Source of the DNA: Oxyruncus cristatus
Lineage: Eukaryota; Chordata; Aves; Passeriformes; Cotingidae
Assembly (NCBI GenBank): GCA_013399855.1
Contig: VXAY01003767.1
Coordinates: 433,657-497,656 of the forward strand
DNA: 64,000 nt
Direction: 5' to 3'
Shown here: positions 26,801 through 38,945 of the stretch, in pieces
How the letters are laid out: each line of letters opens with the position of its first letter
How positions within the stretch are numbered: position 1 is the first letter of the stretch
Translations under genes and position numbers: made by a program
The notes under the pieces: model-generated
The model's input: only the letters and a program-made list of their open reading frames with translations
The model's database searches: none
What the model was told of the DNA's origin: nothing

Positions 26801-28417
26801 TGAAATCATCCCACTGAATAAAGCTTCTGGCCAATGTCACTACACAGGTTGGTAAAGGATGCTTTGGAGTAGATTGCAAGTGAGGTGTGATATATAGCTG
26901 TGTCTGGTGCATATTGTTTGTGGGTTTTATTTAACCTTTTTTGTGCTTTTGCTTCTGGATGAAGGTAAGCAAGATGAAAGCAGTAGAATCCCAGGAGAAA
27001 GGAAGGAATAAAAATTGAGATTGGAGAATAGATCAGGGAATGACACCTGGTGGAAGGAGTTATGAAAAAGAAATGGCAGAGTCAAGTTCATCCCAGAAAG
27101 ATTCATAAACACTGGCTCAGAAAAAACATCATCAAAACTGAGATAATAAGTATTTGAACGAAGATGAAAATGTCTGTTCAGAAGTTTATACATGGGACTA
27201 TTAAAATATAAATACTGATAAAATAACTCTTATTTTGCAGTAAAAATTAGAATTTCAGATTGCTTTAAGATCTGAACTCTGAGTGTGTATGACTTCCACT
27301 CAGGTTTTTATATTATTCCTCTTTTATAATTGTTTATGGTAAAGTCCAATTGCATTGTAAGAGACTTGTTTGCCTTCAGCATCTGTTCTACTTACTCAAC
27401 TGGGAATCCTGAAGGGAAAAATTAATTAATATTTTCTCCTCTTCCATTGGTTCTGTCCTCTATGAATAAATAATGCTGGCCATTTATTAAATATTTGTTG
27501 TCTCATATTTCTTGTTTCTTACATAATTAAAAAAGGTCTAATTGCAGTACTAATCTCCTGTGAAACCTTAACATCAGTTTTCACCTTTGCTTCTCTGTGC
27601 CATTGCCTAGTCTCAGAAGTCCTCTTCTTATGATATGTTTAAAAATTTTCTAAGCTTCATTTTGACCACAGACTATGTATGGTTTTCCCCTTGATTCATC
27701 AATATTGGTCTTTTTAATTCTTTTCTCTTTATTTTTGTGTGGCATTTTCAGTCTCTCAAGCACACACTTACTAGTATTATAGGCACTTCAGTGCGTGTGT
27801 TGCTCTTCCTCTGACCACTGCTTCTGGCTTCTATTGTATACGTTAGTAGTTCTTCTTTTGATATTTACTAACTTTGTTTTCCCTTCTATGTGACTATCCC
27901 TAATTTTAATGTCATATTTAAACAGATCTGGGTCTCCCATACCTGTGCCCCAGGATTATTTACTGCTTCAGTATTACTGAGGTTGATTTCTGTGTTAATC
28001 ACTGTTAAACTAAGAACTGCTCATTGATGTAGTTTCCAATACTTCTGGTAAAATATATTTATATTTTATTATATTTCTGACATTCACAGGACAATTTTGA
28101 ATCAGTCTTTATATGTATAAAATCATGGTTTATGCCTAACAGTTATATCTCATTACAACAGTCTTGCTACAACAGAAATATAGCTTTGTTGGCAATATTA
28201 TACCACCACAATCTCAAGTTAACTTTTCCATGTCACAAACTCATCTGTACTCCAATCCAAGCTACATTTTAAGGTAGCAAAGAGGGCAGGTAACTGTTTT
28301 TTTCTGCCAGCAGCCTGTAAGAGAATGAAATATTAACAACTTAAACATTGTCAAAATCATAGAAAGACTTTTTGTCAAACTGCAAAGAAGCAACTGCCTG
28401 TCTGTGAGCACCAAAGT

Positions 28418-28474
28418 GCACACACATACATGCACACACAGACACACTCTCCCACCCACACACCACCCCACAGA
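28418..28474. repeat. (CA)n imperfect microsatellite
   Basis: ACACACATACATGCACACACAG followed by C/A-rich CACCCACACACCACCCCAC. This simple repeat generates the Cys/Val-rich minus-strand frame. Confidence 0.85.
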
Positions 28475-28589
28475 TATGTCTCCTTACTGGAATTTGGACT
28501 ATGCCAGGAACTTGAGATGAGATTATTGTCCAGTTATCTCAGGTCTAAGGAGAAGTAAACAAGGCTCAGGGAAAAATAATGTATCCATG

Positions 28590-28910
28590 AACAGTCAAAT
28601 TCAGACAAGAATCAGCCCTAGCTGTGCGGGTGGAGGAGGAGAAGGGTTTGGGGTGTGTGATGGTGAAATCACTCCACACAAATGGGACATTCACATGAGG
28701 GGCGGGCAAGAGGAGGTCATGAGCCATCAAAGACTCCTAAAGCAACCCCCAGATGCATTTCTGAGGCCTTCCACTGCCAGAAGACTGAACCTGACAGCCA
28801 CAGTGCAAGACTGCCCACCTGGAAGTCTCCCCTTTTTCAGTGCAGGATGGCTCTCACAAATGCCACAGCATTACCCTCCAGTTCCATTAGCTAGCCCTGA
28901 GAGAGCCTGA
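28590..28910. other. GC-richer unexplained segment
   Basis: About 320 bases markedly richer in G and C than the surroundings, with GGGTGGAGGAGGAGAAGGG-like purine stretches. It has a 107-codon plus-strand frame with no recognised domain. The composition resembles internal or LTR pieces of avian retroviral elements, but no diagnostic motif was identified. Confidence 0.3.
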
Positions 28911-30222
28911 GAATCTGTGAAATTCAAAGTACAGTTTGATTAGTCCTAAAATGTCTTACTCATGATGGTTGCCCACAACACCCAAATGCAGATCCCTCAT
29001 GAATAATCATTTAGTCATCCCTTCTCACTCACATGAGCTGAAATTCCAGGTTACATTATAACTACATTTTTATAAGACGTCCACTGTGCAATGTTTTTGA
29101 TTGGGAAGCTGTTGTAGTGATAGGAAATTTGATACACCGTCAACAAATCTGCATGCTCTAATTGAGCTGAAATCCATGGAAGGTAGAACTAGCTGACCTA
29201 TTTGCAAAGTCAAGGCAGATAGAAAGCTTATGAAGCTTTGTAGGATTTATCAGAAGTTTTTTTCTATATTTATTCTCTGGGATGGCTTTTGGAAGAGGAG
29301 GAAGGAGGGCTCTTTTTCTTCATAGGAAAAAATTATCTTCTGTCACAAAAAGATAGAATGAGGTATTTAGGGAGTATATATATATAGCTTTCCAAAAATT
29401 TTAAATGGATGTGATTTTCTGGGTTTCATGATTATTTTACTAAGGGGTAACAAACTGACCCCATGGATTTATTTTCTCTCACACTTTTCTGTTCCAAAGG
29501 TTTCCTGTGCTCATGTTTACAGTCTCCACTTTTAAATTATAACACTTCTTTTACTTTCCAATTAGTTGTCCCAAAGTTTCATGCCACTATTTACAATTTC
29601 TTGTTTGATGTATCTGGGGTTTAAACCATAGCAGTTTCCAGACAAGGACAGTGCTAAGCAGGCAGCATAACACTGAGTTTTAACTGCTCTTGAATAAAAA
29701 TAAATCATCACAATTAGGGAAATGATCTATGTGGCAAAGTATCACATGGTTCAATAGCAGGGGTCTGCCAGTACTGTGGCTCTTCTACTGCAGTATTCCT
29801 AATTAGTTTGTTTTCTCCTATAGAATATTTGTTTGAGCTGTATTCACTTTTACCAAAATACAAAATTTTTCTTTCAACATGCTTCTCCAGGGAGGTTTTA
29901 AGCCATCTTACTATGTAACTTCTGAGTTACTGGGGGAAGAGTGTTAGATTTAAGGTTTTGGGGGTTTTCTTAGAAAAACCTCGGTGGGGTTCCAGCCACT
30001 GCTTGCTGAAATGGTATTTGTAAATCTCTGTTACAAGCCCAGTTGAAGTATTGAAGGTTATGCTAATTTCAGTCCATGGCTCTGCTGGTGTGACAAGGAA
30101 GGTTGTAAAATTTTAGAATTGGTTAAGGTCTAAAATGCAAATATTTGTGTCGATTTTTGCAATTGTCAAGCAAAAGGTACTGTATAGTTACAAGTCTTCT
30201 AAAGGTGCCTCATCACCCTTAG

Positions 30223-30410
30223 AGAAGGAACTGGAACAGGTTGCCCAGCAAGGTTTTGAACTTCCTATCCCTTGGCAGTGTTCAAGGCCAGGTTGGAAGC
30301 GGCTGTGAGAAACCTGCTCTGGTGGAAGCTGTTCCTGTCCATGGCAGGGAGTTTGGAACTAAATGACCTTTAAGGTCCCTTTCAAGGACATGCTCTGATG
30401 AGTCATAGAA
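30223..30410 (+). mobile_element. CR1 LINE 3' fragment, plus strand
   Basis: CTGGAACAGGTTGCCCAGCA, GTGTTCAAGGCCAGGTTGGA, CCTGCTCTGGTGGAAGCTGT and GACCTTTAAGGTCCCTTTCA follow the CR1 ORF2 end and 3' UTR in order. The terminal octamer is degraded (GATGAGTCATAGAAATT). About 190 bases remain, with no coding potential. Confidence 0.9.
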
Positions 30411-31655
30411 ATTAAATGAAAAATGCTTATGTTGTCAAGAAAATAACTTTCAGGAACATCTCTATATAAATATTCAATCTCCTAATTAACATGTGTGAGA
30501 ATGAAGTGGTCCAAGTAACACCTTTATGGATTGTCAAGTATATATACACATAAAGAGCCACAAATCCTCCTTGCCATGATGCTGGTTTCAGTGGGTTTAG
30601 ACTTGCCCTTGCTAAGATTAGTCTAAATCCTATACACCATAAAAGCAAGTAGGGGCAAGAAAGAATAAAGTATATTCTTTTGGGGATCAGGCAACTGGTT
30701 CCATGCAAGCAATAAGAGAGATTGATTTATTTATTTTTGATATTTCTACATACATAAACACACACATATATAGGAGCAATGAAGACATCTGGGAAGACTA
30801 TTTCTCCCCAGCTGGCTTTGGGCCCATCTCAGTTATGAACGTATTTGAAACACCACTAAAGAAGGCAGAAGGGCTCCTACTGTCCTCAACTAATACTGAG
30901 TCAAGCCCAGAATTACCTGCACAAACATCATTAGCTTAAACAGCTCACAGAGTGGCAGCACTGAAATCCCAAGGCCCAGGATGCTCTGACTTGTTTGCTC
31001 AATCAGTATCTATTCCTCTTTGACTTTATCAGGTGAACATTTTAACACATAGTTCTTTCAGAACTGTGCGCTAAATGTGAAATATTGACCTACTGGGAAG
31101 CTCAAAAAATCTCAGTCTAACAACTTGGGATTTTTATTGTTTCACTTTTTTTTTCTGCCACAAGGCAGAGCAGTGCAAACCTTTGAGCATTTCACCTTTT
31201 CAGAAGAACATAGTGACCCATCAGTGAAAAGAGAAATATCAAAGTTTCATTGCATTGGTACACAGGCAGTATTAAATGAGAACAAGTTAAATAAGACAAA
31301 ACCAACAAAATCTGACTACCACTTCACACGGTACAATTGTAAATGATGGTTACATGCAGTACAAAAGTACATGTGGTCTCTGACCTTTGTTCCTAGGACC
31401 ATAAGCCTTTGCTAGTTATAATGACAAATGCTTCCGAGACTGTTCTATTTGGAACACAGACGAGCTACAAGGTGATTAGAGCCATCTCTTGTTTATGCCT
31501 CTTGTAGATTTTCTTCAGATTAGAATGCTGTGGTTAGAAAGCTCTCATAACACCATTATATAAGCAAACAGGTTGGCAAAAATAAAAGTGACTTGAGAAT
31601 AGGACTTAACTTGATTAAGTAGAGAAAAGACCATTGCCATTCAAACATTTGAAGT

Positions 31656-31700
31656 GGGAGAGAGAGAGAAAGAGGGAGGGAGAGAGAGAGAGTGAGAAAG
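31656..31700. repeat. (GA)n microsatellite, imperfect
   Basis: A purine-only run of AG dinucleotides with GGG interruptions, about 45 bases long. Confidence 0.9.
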
Positions 31701-34700
31701 TGTTTCAATTCATCATGTCTGCTTAAAACAACAGCATTATACCATCAGCAGTGCAGAAAGCAATTTTTCTGTTACGTTGTCTGCATTAAAATCTATTGGA
31801 CCAATTCTCAGCAAAGCAAGTATCAAGTCAAGTCAATGGAGTGTCACCTTGCAGGAATAGACACAGATCCATATTTCAAGGTTTGTCTTTGTAGTCCTTG
31901 TAGCAACAAAATCACTTTCCCTCTGAAACTTACCCATTCCCTTTTCAGGCTCAAAGTTATGCTCACCAGCTGTTCCTACAAAGACAAAACCACTTTAGCC
32001 CAGATAACTCACCGAGCTCTAAACCTGCCTGTTCTTTTTCTCACAGTAACCCATTTTTTTTACTGATCCTAACAAAACTGGACCTGATTGAACTAGTTAT
32101 TCTTGTTATAGTATCATCTCTGTCAGACCAACAGTGAAAATTAAAAGATAATAATAAAAAAGGAACGTCATCTACTAACATTTATTGCACTGTTGTAGCT
32201 GGGGTTATGTTACACTTATTTTTAGTTACCTAAAAGACATGTATTGGCTGCTTAATGGTGCTAACAAATTTAGGCTTATGTTATGCCCTGTAATAATTCA
32301 GTGAATTCCATCATAAAATGTACAATATTTCATCAGCAGATGAAAATAGGCTTGAATCTCTTATCAGCTTTAATTTCTTCACACTGCTTAAGCTTTGACA
32401 ATGAATAAATCATAAAAAAGTCCAAAATTTAGCTTTTTATGTAAATTATATGTGAATTCCTATATTATCTGTACAACATGAGATATATGAAAACTACTGG
32501 ACTACAGATAGCATAAGAAGAGTTAATTTTTGTGAAGCTCTTTCAAAACAAGCTGAGGCCTATGTAAAAAACAAATTAAGATGGCTAATAATTTCAAGAA
32601 CACCCTTTCTATTCCCAGAACTTCAACTGTGGTCCTGGCCAAAAGGTTGTGTTCTTTGTCTGATATTAATCAAACTCCAATTGGTCTCATTGTAAAGACC
32701 CTCCTGAGAGGTCTGGACAGGAAACTCCTGGTAAGAAATTACAGATTTCTACCTCCAGGGCTAAATTAGCGATTTGGTTAGATGTAACAGCCAAAGACTG
32801 TTATCCCTTCTGGAAACATGAGCTCCTCTGTGGTTTGTAGAGAGGGATGTGACAGCTGAGAGTTATATTATTTTAATGGATTTTTACTTGTACGTTGATC
32901 ATTAAGAAATATTCCTCCTCCTAATCATCCAGGTTGTTCCAATTTTTTTCATTTTCTTTTTCTGTTGCACACTTTTTATTAGAGCTGTTTTTCCCACAAA
33001 AATATAAGAGGAAGGGAATTCCTGCATCAGTTTTTTTAAGGTGACCCTATGCCCTAGCATCTTCACAAAATATAACATTAGCAAACTAAGCCAGGCTGTG
33101 ACTTAGCAAAGTTCAAAGATAATTCAGGCAGTGAAATCACAGTGATAAAGTGTCAAATGTTTTCTTCTGCACTATAAAGGAAAACATCTCTTTGAACTCA
33201 GCAAGGACTTTGTAGGACAGGAGGATTATTTGAACCAATTTTCAGCACAGTCTTTTCAAACTGTTCTGTGTGTTGGAGGAAAACTGCAGATCCCTTGGAT
33301 GTAAATTGCAAATTGTTTCCCCCAGTCAGATAAAGGACACACACAAGGTTCTCCTTGTATTTATGTGTCTGGTGGTACTTGAGTCCATGGCAAACACTTA
33401 GTCAATAAGAGCAAACATCAATAGCAATAAAAAAGGCTTGTCTTTCCTTTTCCTGCAAAGTCAATGGAATCTGTCTCATGTGATTTACTTGCCCCCTTCT
33501 GTAGGTAAAATGGTCCCAGGGCTGGAACAATTCTGTTTGATAGGAACATTTTACAACTATTTAAATGGCTGTCAATATGATCATCCATCTTCTGCCATCA
33601 AAAGTTGTCTGGCTAATGTCTTCTTGTTTATCACACCTCGATTAACTATATGTCATGCGCATAGGTACTTTGTTGATATCACCTTAATTCCTGTAATTCA
33701 CAGATTGCATGGCAATTTAGATGCCATTAAAACCAGACTAACATTGCTGCATACTTCTAAGATCAACCAGTAAGGATAAACAGTCTTCAAGATCCACATT
33801 ATCCGAAATGCCCTTTTATGTTTGCCACTTATTTGTTACAGAAGTGGTTTCTACAACTTGGCTTTGTTTGCTTTAAGAAAAGATGATGTCTGGTAACACT
33901 ATGTGGTTAACCAAATATCAGATGCCATTTCCCAGCTTCAAATTTCAGTTTGACCCTTGAAAGTAAGAAATAGAAGAGAATGAATGACAGTCAGACCTAT
34001 CCAATTTCTTTTTGATTTGTCAAAAAATATGCAGTGTGACCTTAGCCTGGCCCTTGTCCCTAGAAGCTACTGTACCTTCACACATTTGAATGTCTCAAAA
34101 GGAATTCACAAAAGGGAATTTGTTAAGTACAGCCTTGCAGAACTAAATGGACTCAGGATATGGCAAACAAATACTACTAAGCATCAGCAAGCATTTCATC
34201 AGGCTTCTGAGTAGCTCCCTGTGCTAAATTAAAAGCTCTGTGTGATCAATTCTGAAAAGAAAGCATTAGAAGGACACAAAACAATACACCAAAAATAGGA
34301 AAGGAAGGCAAGGGGGCCAGTGAAAACAATAAAGCATTTTAAGAGATGGTGTTATTGAAAGGACAGAAGGGGAAGAAAGAGATAGGTAGAACAATCAAAA
34401 TGGTTGTGTAAAAGAAAAGACTCAATGCAAGTATGAATATGATGATTCCAAATCTGTCAATGTGATTGATAAGTCTGTTATTAATTGCATTGAATTTTGG
34501 ATGTGTATGGAAACACAGACACAAATTTTGTAGGTGCAAATAGCAATAACGCCACAGCAAAATTTTGTTCCAAAATATTGTTTAAAAAATCTGTTATATT
34601 ACATTAAATGTATGTCTTTTTAAGTAAGAGGTTGAGGGTAAAGCTCTCAGTGTCTATTTTATCTAGCTGTCCTATTTCACAACAAACAATCACGTTTGTC

Positions 34701-35665
34701 ACATGCAGTCTGACCTCACTGAAAATTTTTCACTTTCATCATGTTTGCCTATACAATTGTTCAAAGCTATTCATAGGGCTGTGTCCCCCTTCTGGAATGA
34801 GTGTCAGTATGATTTTTTTAAGATATTCCACATCCTTCATTATACACAGGAACCTGATTGCCAGGAATTTTCTTTGATCTGTGCCACTGTAGTGCTTACT
34901 TTCCTGCAATGAATCTCAAATAGTTGTATTTGTTTTGTCCATAGAACTGGAAATAAATTTTTATATATTTTAAAAGACAGTAGATCAAAGCCAAAGGTAT
35001 GGCTCATGATTTCTTAGCCTGTCCCAGCTGCAAAGTAAAATGACTTCACTTGAGCTACTGTGACAGTGATTGTTTAGTATCCTATCTGGGATATAAGACA
35101 GGATTTTACGCTCACTTTACAGTGGGAGAAATAAAGACTTAAAAACTTGCTAGTATAAGATACCAAGAGGATGTCAAGTAATTAATAGATTGCAGTAAAG
35201 CTTAAAATAAATCAAAAATTAATCTGCTAGCACACAAAAAGACTTCCATGGGCTAATTGCCAGACATCGTAAAGTCCCTGTAGCTGGGAATTTAATTGAT
35301 GCTCCTTTCCAACAATAATAGATGCTGTGGAAGTTTGACAATGTCCCAAAAAGAGTTCTGAAGAGTCTCAGAGAGAATGACTAAGCCTTGAACTTCAGAG
35401 AATGACACATTAGAGCAAGAGGTTCAACCTTAGTAACCGGGTTTACAACATTTTACTGGTTAAAGAGTGTTTTTCACAAAGAAAAGGATTAGAGATTCTT
35501 GTTTAAAACAAAAGCTGACATTTTACTTTATAGTTATATATTCCCAAGGAGAGAGGAACAACTCTACTAGCCAACTGCACAGCCCAAATGGGCTGAGTAT
35601 GCTGATGTGGACTGCACCTGCACTCGTATATTGTGAAAAAAATCTCTACTCCCTGCCTATACAGG

Positions 35666-35689
35666 AAAAAAAAAAAAAAACAAAAAAAA
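35666..35689 (+). repeat. Poly-A tract A15-C-A8
   Basis: Fifteen A, one C and eight A. I looked upstream for a retrocopied gene or a SINE body and recognised none, so this is more likely a simple homopolymer than a retroposon tail. Confidence 0.85.
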
Positions 35690-36273
35690 CTTATTCACAA
35701 AGGTCCTGGATTATTACTGTGTTAAGTCTATGCCTATTTGCTTAAAGCTGCATAAGTACAGCTTTAAGATCAGCAGCAATTTGGATCTGCATTTCAATAA
35801 CATGTCCTATGAAATTTGGGCCTATCTGTCATCTAACCAGAATTTTTTTACAGGTTTTAATTACAAAATGTTTTTATTTTTATAATTTTTTGGTTCTTTT
35901 CATTAGCCTCATCCTTAATATAATTAAGTGAAACAGAGAAATGAGTAACAATAGCAACTACGTATTCGCTCCTCAGAAATAGTACAGAATGGGAAGTCTA
36001 GAGTATATAAATGTATACAAACTCTTGTCCAGTTAAAAAAAATTATTAGAAGCAAGATGAAGTTTAATGTCACTGACAGTTCTGAAAAGCAATTCAGTTT
36101 GGGGAAAATGTGTGTTTTTATAAAGTCCTCTCAGCCTTAGTTTTATGTCCGGCAGAAAGGTGTGCCCAGAAAACACAACACCAGTAGTATAATAATGATG
36201 CTCAAAATAAGTGCAATAACTGTAAAACATGTCTGGATACACAGTAGGATCCAGCAACACTCTGTGCAATTAA

Positions 36274-36289
36274 AATTACAATTGTAATT
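36274..36289. repeat. Perfect 16-bp palindrome AATTACAATTGTAATT
   Basis: The 16 bases equal their own reverse complement, centred on CAATTG. An extra TACAATT unit follows directly, so it is partly a short tandem as well. A chance origin is plausible in AT-rich DNA. Confidence 0.9.
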
Positions 36290-36822
36290 ACAATTTCACT
36301 GACAGTCATGTGATAATATTTACTGATTTATCTGTGACAGATTTAATGTGTTGCCAAATACAACTTTGCATGTCAAATCTCAATAGTAGTTAGTCACAGT
36401 TTATTGTTGCATATGATCTGTTTTTTAGACTTTACTGCCTAAATACTAAAAATTCAGGCCGGCAGACATTTGTATGCAGAAAAATTATGTACACAAAGGA
36501 GACTGCAGTTCAGTGTGAGGTTTTTCTACCTTTTCTCTGAACTAGTTCATAGACTAATATAAATTGAAATGTCAATACCTTGTATGGTATTTACCTTGGT
36601 CTAGCAGGGGATCAAGAATAAAATAATAACCGGATTTTCTTCCAGTTCAGCCAGACTCTACAGAACCAAACTTACATTTTTTGTCTAGATTCCTTTTTTA
36701 TAATATAGATTTTGATTATTGTTTGAAAGCGTTTTTTCTAGTTTTTGCCACCATCCCCTGGATCAAGAAGCGTTAGCTGCAGAGTCATTGGCATCACAGT
36801 ATTTTTGAAGTATCTGTACTAA

Positions 36823-37213
36823 ATCACCTCTCCTATGAGGAAAGGCTGAGACAGCTGCAACTGTTCAGCCTGAAGAAGAGGAATCTCTTCAGAGGCGGAT
36901 CTCATTGCTGTGTACAAATACCTGAAGGCAGGGTGTAAAGAGGCAGAGAGACTCTTCTCAGTGGTGCTCAGTGAACTGAAACACACAAGGTTCTCTTTGA
37001 GCATCAGAGAACACCTGGTCACTGTGAGGATGACAGAGCACTGGCCCATGTTGTCCAGAGAAGTTGTGGAGACTCCCACCTTGGAGATATTCCAAACCCA
37101 TCTGGATATGGTCTTGGACAACCAGGTCTAGGTGACACATCTTGGGCAGTGTGGTTGGACCAGACAACCTCCAGAGCTCTCTTCCCTCCTCAAACACTTT
37201 GGTAATGCTGTGA
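36823..37213 (+). mobile_element. CR1 LINE 3' fragment, plus strand
   Basis: It starts at CACCTCTCCTATGAGGAAAG and continues with GCTGAGACAGCTGCAACTGT, TTCAGCCTGAAGAAGAGGAA, ACAAATACCTGAAGGCAGGG, GAGCACTGGCCCATGTTGTC and TTGGACCAGACAACCTCCAG. This is the CR1 order of ORF2 tail and 3' UTR. The frame at 36910-37131 encodes TVRMTEHWPMLSREVVETPT, the CR1 C-terminal motif, but a frameshift separates it from the upstream FSL motif region. The 3' tail is degraded near 37213. Confidence 0.93.
36910..37131 (+). pseudogene. CR1 ORF2 extreme C-terminus, broken
   Basis: 73 codons covering the last part of CR1 ORF2: YKYLKAGCKEAERLFSVV at the start, IREHLVTVRMTEHW in the middle and LEIFQTHLDMVLDN near the end. 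The preceding conserved segment (EERLRQLQLFSLKKRNL-type) lies just upstream in a different frame because of a small indel. It has no catalytic residues and is a remnant only. Confidence 0.85.
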
Positions 37214-37507
37214 AATCTGTTAAGATGGACTGTTTTTCATAATACATCCAAACCAACATAAGAAACCTGAGATCTTTTAGAAAAACTTTACCAACAGATC
37301 TAAATATCCTTGACTGTGTGTGCAAAGAAGAAAACAGTAGAAGAGAACTGAAACTCACTGGTTTTTAATTCACGGTGGAAAAACAAATAAAGACTAACAA
37401 CAACTCCATACATTAGAATAATGTACTTTATAAATATGATAAAAGTATTTTTCGGTATTCAGAATTTTTTTCTGGCTATTAGTGATAAATAGACATCTGT
37501 GGATACT

Positions 37508-37562
37508 AGGAATGTCATTTTTTAGTAGGAATGTCATTTTTTAGTAGGAATGTCATTTTTTA
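37508..37562. repeat. 19-bp tandem repeat, three copies
   Basis: The unit AGGAATGTCATTTTTTAGT occurs at 37508 and 37527 as identical copies and at 37546 as a third copy that diverges at its last two bases. The identity suggests recent slippage or duplication. Confidence 0.95.
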
Positions 37563-38639
37563 CTTTCAAGGGCAAAATAAAGTTGCACTTACTAAGGAAT
37601 AAATAGCAGTAGAAAAAAGTACAAGCACAAAGATTTTCTACTGCTCAATGATTTAACTTCTAGAAATGTTCTGCATTTAAAATTTCATGCATCTGAAAGA
37701 CATTTTGCTTTGTTTAATCGCCGGGATGCAAATTCATTATTACAGCATCCCACTAATATTGGAGGATACATCCTCCATTTATCCATATCCCTTTGTTAAC
37801 AGTTCCTACTAAGTGTTACATTTCAAGAACTGTAATGACCAGTAAGATAAAGTACTTATTTTAAATTCTTTAAATTCCTTACTTAAATTGAGGATATATG
37901 AGTCCCCAGAAAGCCAACCCTGCCTGACTGAAAGCTTGTAGCTGCAAGGTGACACTGGGTACACAGTTCAGTTACACTGAGCAGCACCTCTTCCTGCTCA
38001 GTACACATTTAGAGAACTTATTCCACAGGTCAGGGCAAACTAAACATGTAAGGATGGTTTCAGAGGGTATCCCGTGGGCTGAAGTTGATAAATAGTGAAT
38101 TACTTTACCTGGTAATATTTTATTCCTGATCTGTGCTGTCTGTAAACCTCTCCTAGTAAACGTGGAGCTTTTAAACTCCCCAGGCAATCTGTCTGATGCT
38201 GAGCCCTCTGAACTCACATTTTTCTTGACAATAGGCAAGCAAATTGGTGTGGGTAAAAAGCACGTATTCCCACCTCTGCTGGTAAGACTACAAAAAGTTT
38301 TAGCAGGTCCACAGAAGCTTCCAAGAGATTTTATTTTTAAAACCAATTAGGAAGCTTAGATTTTGGGGGCAGTGGGGAAAGCAGTGGAAAAAGCAAGCAG
38401 CAAATCACAGATTTAGATGTTCATCAGCATTATAGAAGTATATGGCTGCAAGTTTTTGAGGTGCTTTAAGACATATTTGCAATACAGCATGATACTAAAT
38501 AATTTTTAATTTTGTTAATATCTGTAGTCACTTCCATAATAGACCATATTTTTCTTATTACTGAGTAGTTGGGGTTTTTTTCCACTCTTTCTGCTATTCT
38601 AATCCAATATATCTTGCTACAGATAGGGTAAATAGAGCC

Positions 38640-38945
38640 AATAGTCTCCAGTCTGAAATCAGAGCAGATTTCCAAACGAGCTGTGTGCTCCAGTAGCTCT
38701 GAAAATTGGGAACGAGGAGTTACTGTCAGTGGACAGCGCCCTCTAGCGATGGTCTGGTGGAATCGGTAGAAATCGTCCGCTGCTCTTCCCCACTCGTCAT
38801 CATCACGGCCAGCCTTGGCGAACGAAGATTTGAGAAGGGCTCTACCCACGCTTGCTACAAGCGCGTTGATGGCTAAAAAGGCCCATGCGAGATAGACAAG
38901 TCCGGTTGCAAAAGGCACAGCGGAATGAAAGAGAGAGAAGAAAAA
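38640..38945. other. Isolated CpG-rich patch of unknown origin
   Basis: About 300 bases with roughly 17 CpG dinucleotides, near 50% GC, in a background with almost none. A 207-codon minus-strand frame (38466-39089) spans it. Residues about 58-83 of that frame are hydrophobic (LVYLAWAFLAINALVASVG), followed by a charged part (GRDDDEWGRAADDFYRF). I do not recognise the peptide, and the outer parts of the frame look non-coding. On the minus strand a long pyrimidine tract precedes the patch (about 38930-38950) and a CCTTTTTAG acceptor-like site lies inside it. It could be an exapted ancient repeat, a diverged retrocopy, an exon or a regulatory element. It matches no CR1 or LTR in this window. Confidence 0.45.
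38734..38752 (-). promoter_or_regulatory. CTCF-like binding motif
   Basis: The minus strand reads CCATCGCTAGAGGGCGCTG. Its core, CTAGAGGGCGCT, fits the CTCF consensus core (C-Y-A-G-R-K-G-G-C-R) at every position, with a mismatch further 5'. The CpG-rich surroundings also suit a CTCF site. CTCF organises chromatin loops and boundaries, and a site in a gene desert could be a loop anchor. This is a motif match by eye only; binding is unproven. Confidence 0.5.

Larger units (their letters stand above)
23806..30222. other. AT-rich non-coding region
   Basis: No gene supported. It holds a CA-rich microsatellite (28418-28474), T runs near 24748 and a GC-richer patch at 28590-28910. The longest frame (24256-24600, 114 codons) has no domain and ordinary non-coding composition. 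Confidence 0.5.
30411..36822. other. AT-rich non-coding region
   Basis: No gene supported. It contains a (GA)n tract, an A-rich homopolymer at 35666-35689 and a 16-base palindrome near 36274. Stretches at about 32160-32420 and 33440-33780 have a complex, low-repeat, moderately AT-rich texture like vertebrate conserved non-coding elements, which is inference only. The 124- and 111-codon frames near 31.7 and 33.4 kb show no domain. Confidence 0.5.

Noticed and set aside
33438..33773. 111-codon plus-strand frame
   Set aside because: No recognisable domain. The region may be a conserved non-coding element, but a protein is not supported.
35540..35690. Processed retrocopy or SINE ending in the poly-A tract
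   Set aside because: No gene-like or Pol III promoter-like body upstream and no flanking target duplication seen.
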